A DNA stretch of 64,000 nt from Gnetum montanum (GCA_015680685.1 MNCI01033354.1:957647-1021646), one strand, 5' to 3'. Positions 43,902 through 55,380 are shown, counted from the stretch's first letter. A program made the numbers and translations. Notes: generated by a model not told the origin, from the sequence alone.

Positions 43902-45365
43902 TGAAACACCATAAAAAATTCATGTTGTAACCTTCATCTCTCAACTTGAGGCAAGGATTCATTGTAAATGTGAGATATGTAGCCCATGAGCTACAATCTT
44001 TCATACTTCAACTTTTTAGGGGAAAAAATGCTTCAAAATTTGTTATTACCTCACTTCCCAAGTGGAAAAAGATATCCCATGTCTATATCTAGGCTTGGGA
44101 AGGTTGAAAACACCTTGGGAATGGATAAAATTAGCATTTCCATGGATTTTTGTAGGGGTATAGCCCCAACTACATTGGAGTCATTCATTCTAACCAGTGT
44201 TACAATAGACATGATTCTATAGTGTACATGGTGTTACAGTAAGCATGATGCTATAGTAGATAGGAAATGGGTAGCATAGTCACCACCAAGACCTAGTGGA
44301 AGTGCAACATTGGAATTGTTGGAATTTCCATTTTTCCAATAGTGGCTAGCATAGTCATTCTAAGTGTTCAACAAGTTTTCAATGAAAGAGCGTGGCAGCA
44401 TAGTTATAGCTCTAGCATAGTTGTAGCTCCAACGTAGTTGTAGCTTTAGCATAGTCCACCAAAGCCAACATAGTAAGAATGGTGCTACTGCAATTACAAA
44501 AGTCTATTTACTATTTATAGTAAATAGATGGATTTTGGGGCTATAGTCCATGCCAAACTTACCATAAATGGTAACTACGTTGAGATTTGGTAGTCGTTGT
44601 AGCTACAAATTAATGCCAATCTATCAACAATCATGCTAATAGTGCATAGACCTAAAAATAGCCATAGCAACCCTATAAAAATCCAACCAAAACACCATAT
44701 TCCAGTTCCTATATTTTTTTGGGCATTTACAACTTTCATAGAAATTTCAAACCTTCACACAAGAAATAAAATTTTTCCAATTTCACAACCAACAAAGCCC
44801 ATTCCAACCTTATTTCAACTTTTTGGTAGTAGAAACTGGTACTACATTGGGAACAAAGACTTCCATGTAGTTGCCATTATGTCAAAAGTGAAAATCCATT
44901 TCCATAATTATGTTGTAGAACCTAGTAAAAACTAATAGAATGTTGTTGAAAATTGGAATAAGGAAGAAATTAGATTATGAAGTTTTTGTAGAACACACCT
45001 TGCCTTCTCCAACGAACTTTAAGCTCCTGCAAGCAACTTTTGGTGCTCTTAGCACAAAATTTGTACTTCATGAATCTTATTATTTATTTTTATTTAAATA
45101 AAGTTATTATTCATGTTGTGCAAGTTTTAGTTTACATTTTTATTTTTGCATCTATTTTCATTCTGGATTTGCAACTTTTACTTCATTTTCATTTCCATTT
45201 TCAAAGCCATTTACATTTTCATTTACATCTCCATTTATACTTTCATAAGTCCATTGGTGATCAACTAGGTTATTTAGGGGTGCCTTGAATCCTTTTTTTA
45301 GAGTCCCTTAGGATTCAAGATTAAAACTATTCTAGTGCTTGGTTTTTTGGGTTTTTATTCCAACA
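43902..45365 (+). repeat. E4 5' LTR (3' end uncertain)
   Basis: Aligns with 58,318-59,043 over its first 740 bp. U3 has tandem short repeats (about 44,190-44,275, gtgctatagtagacatg-like; 44,385-44,465, agcatagttgtagct-like) and a hairpin at 44,503-44,528. TATAAAA at 44,674-44,680 and AATAAA at 45,097-45,102 define R. The end near 45,365 (ttattccaaca) is a guess; a TGGTAATAGAG near 45,551 could be a Met-tRNA primer site and would put the end farther right. Confidence 0.65.
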
Positions 45366-45805
45366 ACCAAAATTTCCATCACCAACAATTTTTTGATGTT
45401 AGAAGAAGGGCCTTCATTCAAATTCTTGGTCATAAATCTATTTCAACCTTTTCCTATTACCAATTCTACTACATTTCCATCATCTTGTCATTTCATTAAA
45501 GCCAACACCTATTATCCAAACCTTCTTCCATAAGCCTTGGTGTAGTAGTGGTAATAGAGTTGGGTTTTGCTACAATTTCACAACACCCATCTATTGCAAC
45601 ACCATTCCTATTGTAACACCCAACCTACTCTAGTACTTGTCCTACTATAGCACCTATTTCCATTTAGTAGGTAAATCACATTTTCCATTCCCATCATTTT
45701 GTAGTAGTTTTCTACTACCTTTTTCATTTTTAGTTAGTTATGTTAGTAGGTTATTCTACCTACTACATTTTTACTAAAAATAGTAAAAAAGACTTAGTTT
45801 TCAAC
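45366..45805 (+). other. E4 leader
   Basis: Between the tentative LTR end and gag. No conserved motif beyond the possible TGGTAATAGAG primer site near 45,551. Short open frames here are not supported. Confidence 0.4.
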
Positions 45806-48000
45806 ATGTCGTTCCAATAATCAATCAAATTGCCTTTTAACTTCACTAATAATGGGTCTGACTAGTAGGCCATGAGGATATATGGTCCCAAGGACCCTGC
45901 TATAGTTAAGTGTAGGTAATCTTTGAGGCTAAGGTAGCGAAGTCCTGAATTTTTAGTCATAAATGAATATGACTATAACTACATTTGTGCAAAAATCTAA
46001 GTTGGCATGTTGATTCCACATGCAAAATAAGAAGCAAAAATGAACTATGAGCTCATACACTAAGATGGAAAGGAGTAAATCCCTTCCCCATATAACCAAA
46101 TACCCCTAACAGATGTCTATGTCAGAATCCTATCTTAACTAATTAAGATGGATGAAGAGGATGAGAAGCATAGCTTGAAGGAGTAGTAAGAAGACGAGTA
46201 TGAGTTAAGGGTAGAATCCAAACTTCAAAACATCCTAGGTGGGTTGTTCCAACAAGAAACCCCTACAGCCATAGTACCTTCCTCTAGCCCCTTTATTTCC
46301 TTCATGGTCTAGATGCCACCATCCTCTACCCCTTCTCACCCAACCATGTTTGGGCCCATACCAATTATAGCAATGCACCAGACAGAACTGGTGCCCCATT
46401 TCACTTTGCCATGTCGTTCATCACCTAGCCTTGGTCTATAAAATCCTTTTTGGTGGTGGTCACCACCACCAATCCTATAACCACTTAGGTAGATCCCACC
46501 ATGAAACCCTAAGTAACCTAGGGATCACACACTCCCTTCATTCCAATTGTGCGCTAGATACTTGCATAAATGTCATTATTCTTATTTTGTCTACTGACTA
46601 TTGTAGTAACACAACCTCTTCTCTTCTTGCTAAAAACTATATAAGGCCACAAGCCTTCCAAAAAATGCCATAACCCTTTGTTCAAATGCCATAACCAACA
46701 AGGACATCACAAGGCTTGGCTTAAGCCTTCCAAATGATCTAGGATCTAATGAAGGAATTGAAGAGTCTCAAGGCCTCTACATATAAAAGCATCAAGATCA
46801 TGAACTTTTACATGGACAATCCCATCAATCCTATGGTCCCATCCTTAACACTCCCTCTTAGTGTCCCTATCCCTCAATTTACAAAGTACAATGATAAAGG
46901 TGATTCCAATGTTCACCTAATAACCTTGACAACATACCATTATAAGAATATTCCCTATGTCCTTGACAAGGAAGACACTTGATTGGAAGTGTGCCTTTCC
47001 AAGAGGATCCCTATCCTCTTTGGAAGAACTAATTTCATAATTCGTTAATTGTTTCAAGTATAACTTGAACCTGATACCATGCTTGACCAATTGATAAAGG
47101 TCAAGTAAGGTCTCCTTGAATTGGTGCAGAAGTTCATCCAATAGTGGAACCCTTTGCTCAATGAAATACTAAAACCAATAGCTAAAATGCAGCTCTTAAC
47201 TATTTTCAAGAGGATGGTTATTGACTTCATTAAGTCAAAATTGTGTTATCTTGATCCATGGTCTCTTAGTCAAGCCTTTTCCTAGACTAAGAACATAGAG
47301 GATGCCAAGGATGCTAGCCATGATCCTACCTATATGGCATATAAGAATCAACATGCATGGAAGGAAAAAGAAAGGGGTAGGTAAAACAATGTGGTAATAG
47401 TAATCATAACTAAGGAGAACAAGTTAACTAACCATGGGTCAAAGACTAACCAAACCAAGTCCCCTACTACCAACGACAACAACCAACCCTCAACCTCTAG
47501 GACCACTGCATCGACCATGTCTAGGCCTAACTTTATGCAGAAAGACTAGTCTAAGTATACTAGGTTACCCCTTAATCTATTAGAGCTTTTAGACTAATTT
47601 TTGAAGAGTGATAGGATCTAATATAAAAAAATGACCAAGAATGCTCATAAGAGGCATGAGAGGTTATGAAAAATAGCTAGGGACCTCACTAGCACAATCA
47701 AAGATGACCTTCTAATGTCCAAGTACTTTAAGCTTGACCATTTTTACCACTATCACTAATTTTTGGGTCACAACACCAACTTTTATCTCATGTTGAAGAA
47801 TGACTTACAAAAAATGATAGATAAGGGTCAACTAGTACTAGATACTTCAAGCCTGATTAGACCTTAGAATCAATTGATGCACATATACAAGGATCCTCTA
47901 AATGCGAACAATAGCCTGTATACCATAGCAGCATTTAACATCCATAATAATTGCATTATAATCAAGTCTAGTCAGCGTAGCTTCAAATCATAGATTCTAA
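45806..48000 (+). pseudogene. E4 gag remnant
   Basis: ATG at 45,806 with a frame through MRIYGPKDPAIVK and DYNYICAKI, then acidic KMDEEDEKHS. From 46,749 the capsid start reads PIPQFTKYNDKGDSNVHLIT, the Tat-type P-K-F-x-x-Y-x-G-x-x-D-P-x-x-H-L motif. Near 47,730-47,850 FYHYHXFLGHNTN and LKNDLQKMIDKGQLV resemble the F-C-x-x-H-x-x-x-G-H-x-T-x-x-C followed by L-K-x-x-I-E-x-L-I segment, with its Cys lost. Stops and frameshifts throughout. It stops being recognisable by 48,000. Confidence 0.7.
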
Positions 48001-48240
48001 CATGAAGTCATAGCATGAACAAAACCAGGACACTAGAACATTATAACTAGAATTAAAACTAAAAATTAAAACTAAAATTAGAATATAACCATAAGCATAA
48101 CCGTAGCCACATAATGTGGCAAAAATGTTCAAACAAAAAACATTCAAACAATAAACTATTTTGGCTAGTGCTAGCCATACATCATCATGAAAATGAAATC
48201 AAAATAGTTGAAATTGAAAGGCAACTGATGGAACTAAGGA
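48001..48240. other. Junction between E4 gag and the antisense block
   Basis: A-rich, with repeats of aaaactaaaatt and ataaccataagc. No frame and no clear insertion boundary seen. Confidence 0.4.
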
Positions 48241-48413
48241 GAATCTAGTGGAGGAGGTGGAGGATCATCTCCTCCCTCATCATTGGGGCTGTCGATATCC
48301 TTTGGTGCCTTTAACATGACAACACAAAACCAATTAGTAACCAATGCACAAAAAAATAAAATAAATAACTTAAAAAATAAAATGTAATAAAACCAAAGCT
48401 AGAAAAAGCAAAC

Positions 48414-49240
48414 TTGAGATGGTTCTAGGGCTGCATGTTCCATAGGGAAGTTCTAAAGACCAACATCTAGACCATGGAGAAGTTGATCTTTAGACATGTT
48501 TGCCTAGTCTACATCCCCAAGATTAATACATGTGATGATATTAGTATTATCAACATCACTTCATGTAGGTGGTTCATGTGAAAACATGGTGATAGTTACC
48601 TCCCCCAAGGTAGTAATCATCTAACAAGTAAGGGAGTTGGCTACAACCACACTCTTCGCAAACATCATATCAGTTTCCTCCACATTTATGCCCATCATGA
48701 ATAGCTCTAGTTGTTGCCACTCTATGGACTCCTCCTATAGCCATTTGAGGTAGGCATCCTACTTGGCCTTGTACATCCTCTTGTGGTCCTTTTGTGTGTG
48801 ACCTCGCTTAAGGACCTAAGCACAATAATCCTTCCACTCACCAGCCTTACAGTTTATGAGGTCAATTTGAAGCTTTTGTTCCACCACCTCTCTAGCAAGG
48901 GCAACCTTGCCATGGATTGCATTCCAGTAGCAAAACCAATTTATTTCCTTGATGCATAAGGAGTCTCGATTGGACACTTGGACCTCCATGAAGTCTTTAC
49001 AATTTTTAAGGTCTTTTACCTCCTCTGTCAGTTTTTTGTTCTTCCTCCTCAATCCTACAACTTGTTCCCATAGGAACTCATTAGAGTGTCTACATCCCCA
49101 CAAAGACTTAGTACATGAAAGTGCACATCCAATGGCAACCTCATATAGCTTTCATGGGACATTCTCTACATTAAGAGGTAAAGAAGGTAATGCAGCAGCC
49201 TCCACTGGTCGGTTAGGATCCCATCTTAGTTTAGGCATTG
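48414..49240 (-). pseudogene. Coiled-coil exon of the antisense block
   Basis: About 275 codons in one frame with roughly eight stops (mostly TAG). Starts ALPSLPLNVENVP, then SLWGCRHSNEFLWEQVVGLR, a Lys/Glu/Leu heptad-like stretch (KKNKKLTEEVKDLKN), a second helix (REVVEQKLQIDLIN) and KRGHTQKDHKRMYKAK. A donor-like CAA|GTTTGC lies at the end (about 48,413). The style (charged coiled coil after a transposon-protein-like domain) recalls the C-terminal half of the E2 extra ORF. Function unknown. Confidence 0.55.
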
Positions 49241-49398
49241 CAACCAACACAAAATGAAATCCAAAAAATAACATCAGTTAATAACTTAAAAAAAATTTAA
49301 TTAAAAACAAAAAGATGATAAAAAATTTATAACCATAGAAAATAATATAAAACCAGAACATGAAAAATAGTAAAGGAAAAATGAGTTAGAACTCTTAC

Positions 49399-49880
49399 CA
49401 ACTTCAAGGGATATCTACTGCAATTGGTTAACCATGTCTTCAACTACGCCCCACATGAATTCAAACTTATTTGAGGTATCCACCCATGGTTCCAAGTGGA
49501 AGGTGGAAGTGGAAGCTTTGGCTTGAGGTTCTTGGGCTATAATAAGCACTCATAAGGAAATCAATAATTATAGCCAAGGTTAAACATGAACCAGTAAAAA
49601 ATAATAACACTGCATAAAATAAAAAATCATAAGTACCTAGTGGACCTTTTGATGAGATAGTAGGAAGCTCACCTAGTTGTTCATCCTCAAGAAAGACATC
49701 AAAGTAATCTATGAGAGGAGGGGGTAAACCCTTATTCTCCTATTGCTGCAATGCCTCATCCTCATAATGTTTTAATATTTCATCTTCTCGATGTTGTTGT
49801 TCCTTCTCTTCTTGACACCTTCACTCCTCTTCAGCTAGCACTACTACTACCATGGCTTCCTACTCCAGTTGCTTATGTAC
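49399..49880 (-). pseudogene. Two exons with a clear GT-AG intron, antisense block
   Basis: Exon 49,880-49,637 is acidic and Gln/Glu-rich (REDEILKHYEDEALQQ, LIDYFDVFLEDEQLGE) and ends CTAG|GTACTTATG. The intron 49,537-49,636 is 100 bp, AT-rich, and ends TTATTATAG. Exon 49,536-49,399 continues (AQEPQAKASTSTFHLEPW, FEFMWGVVEDMVNQLQ) and ends GAAGTTG|GTAAGAG. Such clean splice borders imply descent from a spliced transcript unit, not from a retroelement polyprotein. Confidence 0.55.
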
Positions 49881-49999
49881 AAGAACACCAATTGTAAAAC
49901 ATAAAACAATTTAGAAAACTTTATCTAAGACAAAACATTAGACCAACTTAAAACCATAACTTGAAAATAGATTCATAAAATAACAAACCAAAATATAAC

Positions 50000-50840
50000 A
50001 TACCTATAACATCATGCTACACTTCTCTAAGCTTGACGGTCACTTTATTTTTCCTTAAGGACTCCTTAATCATTGGCACTATCTCATCCACCAAGGGCCT
50101 CTTGAGCTTTGCCTTGGTTGTCTCATCAACCTCAAACTGCAATGCTTGAGTCCTCTTGACATTACCTAGTATTGTGAGAGGTTCCACCCCCATGTTGTTA
50201 GGGGATGCACAAGGTCTATCATCAATCCCCTTGGTGGTAATGGATAGTGATTCACCCATGTTGTCTAGTGGATCCTGGGCATGTGTGGTGGAAGAAATAT
50301 GCCTTATCCAAGGCTTGGTGAGTTGAGATGAGTCTTAAGTCATCCATCATCTATCCTTCCTCACCACAAGGAACTTAGCAAATCTCTGTAGATAAGTTTC
50401 AAAAGTGTGAAATGCACATGGCACTTCATATTGAGATTCTCTATGAGTTTCATGACCTCTGAATGTAGCCCTAAAACCAAGTGAGAAACCTAGTTGAATC
50501 GAGCATCCTTAGTGAGTATTTGCTTCATGTTCTAACCTTGCTCCTTATCTAGAACATTTACTTATTATAGAAAATTAGGATATGCACAAGATTAGAATAA
50601 GGGATACATCTCTCTAGCATCTAGATCCTAGAACTAGCGTAGAGAGAAACCCTTACTACCATGATGAGTGTTTACCCACTTCACTTCCTCTTGGTGCTCA
50701 AACTCCCTCATTGCTTTGGTGGAAATTGGCATATCATCATTTGGGACATTAAAGAGATCACTAAAGGTGGATGCATTAATATCCAAGATGATAGTCACAT
50801 CATGAACATAGGTGACAAACCTCATGACTACATCCTTTCT
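50000..50840 (-). pseudogene. Transposon-protein-like domain exon, antisense block
   Basis: Minus strand from about 50,825: RFVTYVHDVTIILDINASTF, SDLFNVPNDDMPISTKAM, REFEHQEEVKWVNTHHG, then with stops HLVLGLHSEVMKLIENLNMK, FTLLKLIYRDLLSSLW. After a frame change 50,259-50,017 reads MGESLSITTKGIDDRPCASP and a Lys-rich end. The V-x-G-x-x-I-x-x-D...F-x-x-L-F-x-V-P pattern is like that of the plant transposon-protein-like domain. Similar patterns occur at 2,935-3,846 (minus) and in the E2 extra ORF. Confidence 0.5.
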
Positions 50841-50899
50841 TTATAATTCTTGTTTCTATTTTTTTTACCTCATTGGGGTTGATGTGCTTCTTATGAGAA

Positions 50900-51640
50900 G
50901 GCATCATTCTTCAGCTTGCTAGGATCCTATAGGATTGAGTGGTTGGTGCAACATCAAGGATGCTCAACATCTCTATAGTAGGAATGGTTGGGATTGGGGC
51001 CATGAAGAGGTCAAGCAAGCTCTCATGAATGATCCTTGCATGGATGGCATTGGATGCCTAGTTGGACAACTAGCACTATGTAGTTTCCACCTCACTATAC
51101 TTAAGGATCAAATTCTTCTTTGTACAGCCTAAAGTAATAATAGTAACTTCAATTGATGGAGTGACCTTTGCAACATAAAGAAAGATAGCTTGTTAGCCTT
51201 AGCATAGGTGCACCATGTAAAACAAAATACAAGAAGCATAGCCAAATTAAAATGAAACCAATGCAACTACTGAAACAACCAAAATAAAAATAACATAATA
51301 ACCACATAACTAAAAAAAATTTAGCATAAAAATAACCCAAAATTAATAAACAACAACACTCACTTCACCTATATGACATAAGCATCGTAGGAGCTCTAGG
51401 AGATGGATTTACTTCTATGTCATCAAGAGATGAGTTTGTCCACCAACTATCTATCATCCCATTTACTAGAAATCTCTTATAATACTTAGAGTAGCATTTG
51501 ATGGTTTCTCCAAAGTCACCCTCCAAGTGCTCCACTATTGCAAGCCTCACATTTAGGCTTTTGGTAAACACCTCTAAAGCTGTGTGGGCTAGGAAAAGGA
51601 GGTTGTTAGCTTTGATTAAGCCTCCCTCATCCATCTTGAG
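50900..51640 (-). pseudogene. Further exons of the antisense block (unknown)
   Basis: Exon 51,640-51,369 follows the 90-bp intron and reads DEGGLIKANNLLFLAHTALE, VRLAIVEHLEGDFGETIKCY and WWTNSSLDDIEVNPSPRAPT, ending ATAG|GTGAAG. After an AT-rich gap with an acceptor-like end (about 51,175), a frame reads VTPSIEVTIITLGCTKKNLI and IPTIEMLSILDVAPTTQSYR down to 50,925, closely followed by MPSHKKHINPNEVKK. I recognise none of these. Confidence 0.45.
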
Positions 51641-51730
51641 CTTGTAGGCAAGTGAAGAAAAAATAAAATGTCATAACTTAAGCACATAATGAAAAAAAAA
51701 ATAACCATAAGCCAAAGATAACAATTATAC

Positions 51731-52215
51731 CGACCCCTCTATGCGATAGACGGTGTCTAGAGGGTTTTGGAACAATGTATGGACATGGTGGCTAATAATC
51801 AAAGTGTTGTTCATATTATATTGGCTAAACTTTACATCTCCAAAATTTAGACAATTTTTGAGTGTCCATAGTAGTTGTATCATCATTGTTCTCTCCCTTT
51901 TTATGAATGTTAGATTCATCAATCAAGAACTTGATGATCAAACTAGAGGAACCAAGCAGAAGAGTTTTCACTATCGCTGCTATCGTCTTGAAAGCCAAGT
52001 GTGACCAAACCATCACATTGTAATTTTGGCGTAGGTAGGCAAGGAAGTTATTGACCCTTGATCTAAACCATACTCCACAACATCTCTACTCCATATTAGA
52101 AATTGGAGTGTTAGGCCCAGGGAGATGGATGCAGCATAAAAGCCCCACCATCTCTATAACCACCAAGATGGACTTCAAGATGCCCCTATAACATTCAATC
52201 ACAACTGTTATGATC
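51731..52215 (-). pseudogene. HAD/FCP1-like phosphatase domain fragment
   Basis: Minus strand. KSILVVIEMVGLLCCIHLPG aligns with the HAD motif I region of plant FCP1/SCP-like proteins (usual pattern V-L-D-L-N-G-L-L) with the nucleophile Asp replaced by Glu. WFRSRVNNFLAYLRQNYNVM followed by VWSHL fits R-P-x-x-x-x-F-L...F-x-V-x-V-W-S (motif II region). After KLSKFW a +1 shift gives GDVKFSQYNMNNTLIISHHV, TLFQNPLDTVY, matching N-T-L-L-V-D-D-S-P-x-K...N-P-x-N-T (motif III/IV) with D-D lost. It ends at the intron donor TCG|GTATAATTG. The family would dephosphorylate phospho-Ser in RNA polymerase II tails or other substrates; this fragment lacks the acids. It looks like captured host sequence. Confidence 0.55.
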
Positions 52216-53390
52216 ATGTAGGCCAAAGACAAAACTAAAATACATCAAAAATATCAAAAAATATAATGTTAAAACTACACATTGTAGAAAAAAACACTTA
52301 GAAAAATTTCAAAACATGATCCAAGTCTACAACCAAAATTTTACATTACACAGCGAAATGGTCATGGAAAATCACTTACAAAAAATATCAAAAACATTTT
52401 TATTTGATCCAAAACATTTCCAACCCCTCTCCAACATCCCAAGATATCCCCTAAATCATGGGACATTGAAGGAAATTTTTTTTCAAAGTCTTAATGTTGC
52501 CCATCTTCACAAGGATAAATGCATAACAACCTTATAACAAGGATTTCATGCGACCATACGGAAATGTTTGTAGAAAATTAACCACTCAACAAAATTTGAT
52601 GATTCCATGCGACCATACGGAAATGTTTGTAGAAAATTAACCACTCAACAAAATTTGATGATTCCAAAGCCATTGGAATCATATACAACCTCATAATATG
52701 AAACCATAAAAATTATTAATCATATTTTTAGAAAAAATTAGCAAAGTGACCTAACCATGGCCATCATGTCAAAACCCATTTTCACATGAACTAAAAAAAA
52801 TGATCATAAAAGCTAAACCATTCATTCAAATTTGATGATTAAAAATTCATTGGAATCCTCAAAAGATAAAATAAAAATAAATAACTTCCAAACTGAAAAT
52901 TTCATAACCGTTCACCCTAAAAACTACCAAACTTATATAAAAAATGGCCTAAAAATGGAAAACCCACTATACTCAACCATATAGAAATAACCATAGAAAA
53001 TTAATCGTAAGGAAAAATCAAGTGGTTAAAAATTATAATAGACCAAAAAATAGTAGGAAATAACCCCATGACCTTGAAAAAAATTAAAAAACCTAGTTGT
53101 TTTATCAGAAAAAGTTTCCATAGGTGACATTGCTTTTTTGGGTAGAAAAAATAAAGACCCATGAAAATCATAAAATGAACATTTAAATGTCAAAGTAAAA
53201 TAAACCCAAAGTTCAAGTAACACCAAAAATGAATAAACATACCAAAAATGAATAAAAATGTCCTAAATCTATGATGGGATTTTTACTAAACCTCATAAAA
53301 ATGAACATGTAATCCTAGATCTGAGAAACAAAATAAACCCCAAAAATGGAATACATGGAATGAATAGAAAAAATTGGTAAAGAGGTGTAC
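52216..53390. other. AT-rich gap in the antisense block
   Basis: No sustained frame. Includes the 59-bp tandem duplication (52,547-52,664) and a diverged relative of its end at about 52,820-52,860. It may be an intron (donor-like CCTAG|GTACAC at its right end, near 53,391). Confidence 0.45.
52547..52664. repeat. 59-bp exact tandem duplication
   Basis: 52,547-52,605 and 52,606-52,664 are identical and directly adjacent. The perfect identity amid strongly decayed sequence indicates either a very recent duplication or an assembly artefact; unlike the other two, there is no N. Confidence 0.85.
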
Positions 53391-53650
53391 CTAGGAAAAA
53401 TGATGGTGGAGCCTTTTCCAATCCATGAATGGGGGAGACATGATAAGCCTTGGGTAGCTACATCTACCTCCTCTAATGTAGGATTCTTGGTAAGAGCCTC
53501 CTTCATTGTGTGGGAGAGTAGTGCACAAGAAATGTAGAAGATCCTTGGTCTTTGGTAGTTTTGGAGTGACTACTCTAGCACTAGTGATTGTAATTGTTTT
53601 CACTACACTAAGGCTAGGATATAGCACCAAGAATAGAGCTCCAACTTGGG
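53391..53650 (-). pseudogene. First exon-like piece of the antisense block
   Basis: Minus strand frame with VVTPKLPKTKDLLHFLCTTL, or in the neighbouring frame KEALTKNPTLEEVDVATQGL and HSWIGKGSTIIFPR, followed by a CCTAG|GTACAC donor. The second frame seems the real one from about 53,510 on. Product unknown. Confidence 0.4.
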
Positions 53651-54870
53651 TGTAGTAGTAGAAAGGATGGGAGTATGGACACTTGGAAGCAAATTAGTTT
53701 ACCTTTGAGCCTAAGTGGGTCACATGGTGATGTTGAATGATGTATTAATCTTGATTGCTTAGATCTTGAGCTTGAGAGTCTTGTTGATCATATAGTCTCA
53801 ATTGAAAAACCTCTAGAGTGGTCTGAGAACCTAGTTAAAACCTTGGACCTTAAGGCTAGCAACATAACTAAAGACTCTCTAGTTGAGGATCCTATCACAA
53901 CACATAGTGGTAAGGAGAAAACATTGAAACTAAGTTTTTCACTAGAACCTCAACAAGCTCAACACACCACCAAAGTTTTGCAATGCAACATTAAGGAATT
54001 TGCCTCATCATATGAAGATATGCTAGGCCTAGACCCATGCTTAGTCCAATAAAACATCATACTTAATCCTAACATTAGACTAGTTATGTAAAAGGTTCAT
54101 AAGATTAGATTTGATTTAGCCTTGGTAGTTCATGATGAAATCATAAATCTATACCAAGCTGGTTTCATTAGAGTTGTTGACTATGTAGAATGGGTATCCA
54201 TCATAGTGATAGTCTTGAAGAAAAATTGGAGTATTCATATTTTTATAGATTTCTAAGACTTAAATAAGGCAGCCATCAAGGATGATGGTCCTTTCACTAG
54301 TATTGATCAACTTATCAATATTATGGCTAGACATGTCTTATTATCCTTTATGGATGGGTTCTTGGGATACAACTAAATTAAGATCAACTTAGTATGACCT
54401 TTATGACCCCTTGGGGTACCTTTTGTTATACTATGATGTCCTTTGACCTAAAGAACATGGGAGCAACATACTAGAGAGCCATGACATACATCTTTAGTGA
54501 TTACATGCTAGGTTTGCTTAATGATTATGTAGATGATATGCTATTAAGTCCAAAGTGGCTAACGACCATGCACGTGACCTTGAATTTGTACTTAAACAAT
54601 GCCTCAAATATGAGCTTAGGCTTAATCCCAAGAAGTGGGATTTTGGTGTCAGGACTAGAAAGATGCTTGGCTTTGTAGTATTTAAAGTAGGGATATGTGT
54701 TGATCCTAATAAGGTTAAGATCACATCCAACTTGGCAGCACCTACAAACCTTAAGGAGCTTTAGGGATTGCAAGGTAGATTAAAATTTATTCGTAGGATT
54801 ATCCCTAGGCTTATAGATAAGTTATAAACCATGCAATACTTGCTCAAGAAAGGAGTTAACTATGAGTGGA
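53651..54870 (+). pseudogene. E4 reverse transcriptase remnant
   Basis: Linker LDLKASNITKDSLVEDPITT leads to FASSYEDMLGLDPCLVQ, the Tat RT entry motif (A-W-x-Y-x-D-M-P-G-L-D-P). Then LYQAGFIRVVDYVEWVSIIV, IDFXDLNKAAIKDDGPFTSI (X for stop) and HVLLSFMDGFLGYN. The catalytic motif YVDD is intact at 54,526-54,537 (NDYVDDMLLSP), followed by RLNPKKWDFGVRTRKMLGFV in another frame and IATSNLAAP-like sequence. Frameshifts near 54,390, 54,550 and 54,770. Confidence 0.8.
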
Positions 54871-55380
54871 TGGTTCAATTCCAAGAAGCCTTTGAAAGCC
54901 TTAAAGCAAGAGTTGGCATAGCTACTGATAGTTTATCATCCACAAGAGGGTAAATCGTTTGCTATCTCTAACATGTCCATCACCTCTCTACTTTGCCAAA
55001 AATATGATGATGGGATGGAGATGCCAGTATACTACCTTGGTCATGCATTAGTTGCCCATGAGACTCGATACATTGAAGTTGAGAAGTATTCTCTAGCAGT
55101 AGTCTTCTCATTGAAAAAGTGGAGACACTACCTCTTCAGAAGCCAGGTCAACGTCATTTGCAAATATAACATGCTTAGAGCCATAATGAACAATATGTAT
55201 GAGAGTAGTCATATAGCCTAATGGAAATCCATAATAATGAAGTTTGACCTTCATTACATTTCCTAGTCCTTAATGAAAGGTCAAGCTAAAGCCATACAAC
55301 TTATAGTTTCACCTATTTATGACCATGCAACCATAGATCCTAAATTTCTAGATGAACAAGTTAACACAATTAGCCAAGTG
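54871..55380 (+). pseudogene. E4 first RNase H (connection) domain remnant
   Basis: A frame open from 54,973 for 82 codons: SITSLLCQKYDDGMEMPVYY, LGHALVAHETRYIEVEKYSL, AVVFSLKKWRHYLFRSQVNV. In Tat elements this region is an RNase H fold that often lacks catalytic residues (connection). Continues with stops to DHATIDPKFLDEQVN. Confidence 0.75.

Larger units (their letters stand above)
48241..53650 (-). pseudogene. Antisense multi-exon gene-like block inside E4
   Basis: On the minus strand at least six exon-like open blocks are separated by AT-rich segments with GT...AG borders; the clearest introns are 51,641-51,730 and 49,537-49,636. Order along the minus strand: exon 53,640-53,391; a long AT-rich gap; HAD/FCP1-like exon; exon 51,640-51,369; exon near 51,170-50,900; long exon 50,840-50,000; exons 49,880-49,637 and 49,536-49,399; coiled-coil exon 49,240-48,414; last piece near 48,300. 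It interrupts E4 between gag and RT. It could be a nested insertion, a captured piece of one or more host genes, or an extra ORF from another retroelement. Ends and mechanism are unresolved. Confidence 0.55.

Noticed and set aside
44633-45533. Open frames of 60-100 codons downstream of the E4 TATA
   Set aside because: They lie in the R/U5 part of the LTR, are low-complexity (His/Phe-rich) and have no counterpart with motifs.
48241-53650. An intact host gene on the minus strand
   Set aside because: Stops and frameshifts occur in most exons, the HAD acids are lost, and E4 sequence flanks both sides.
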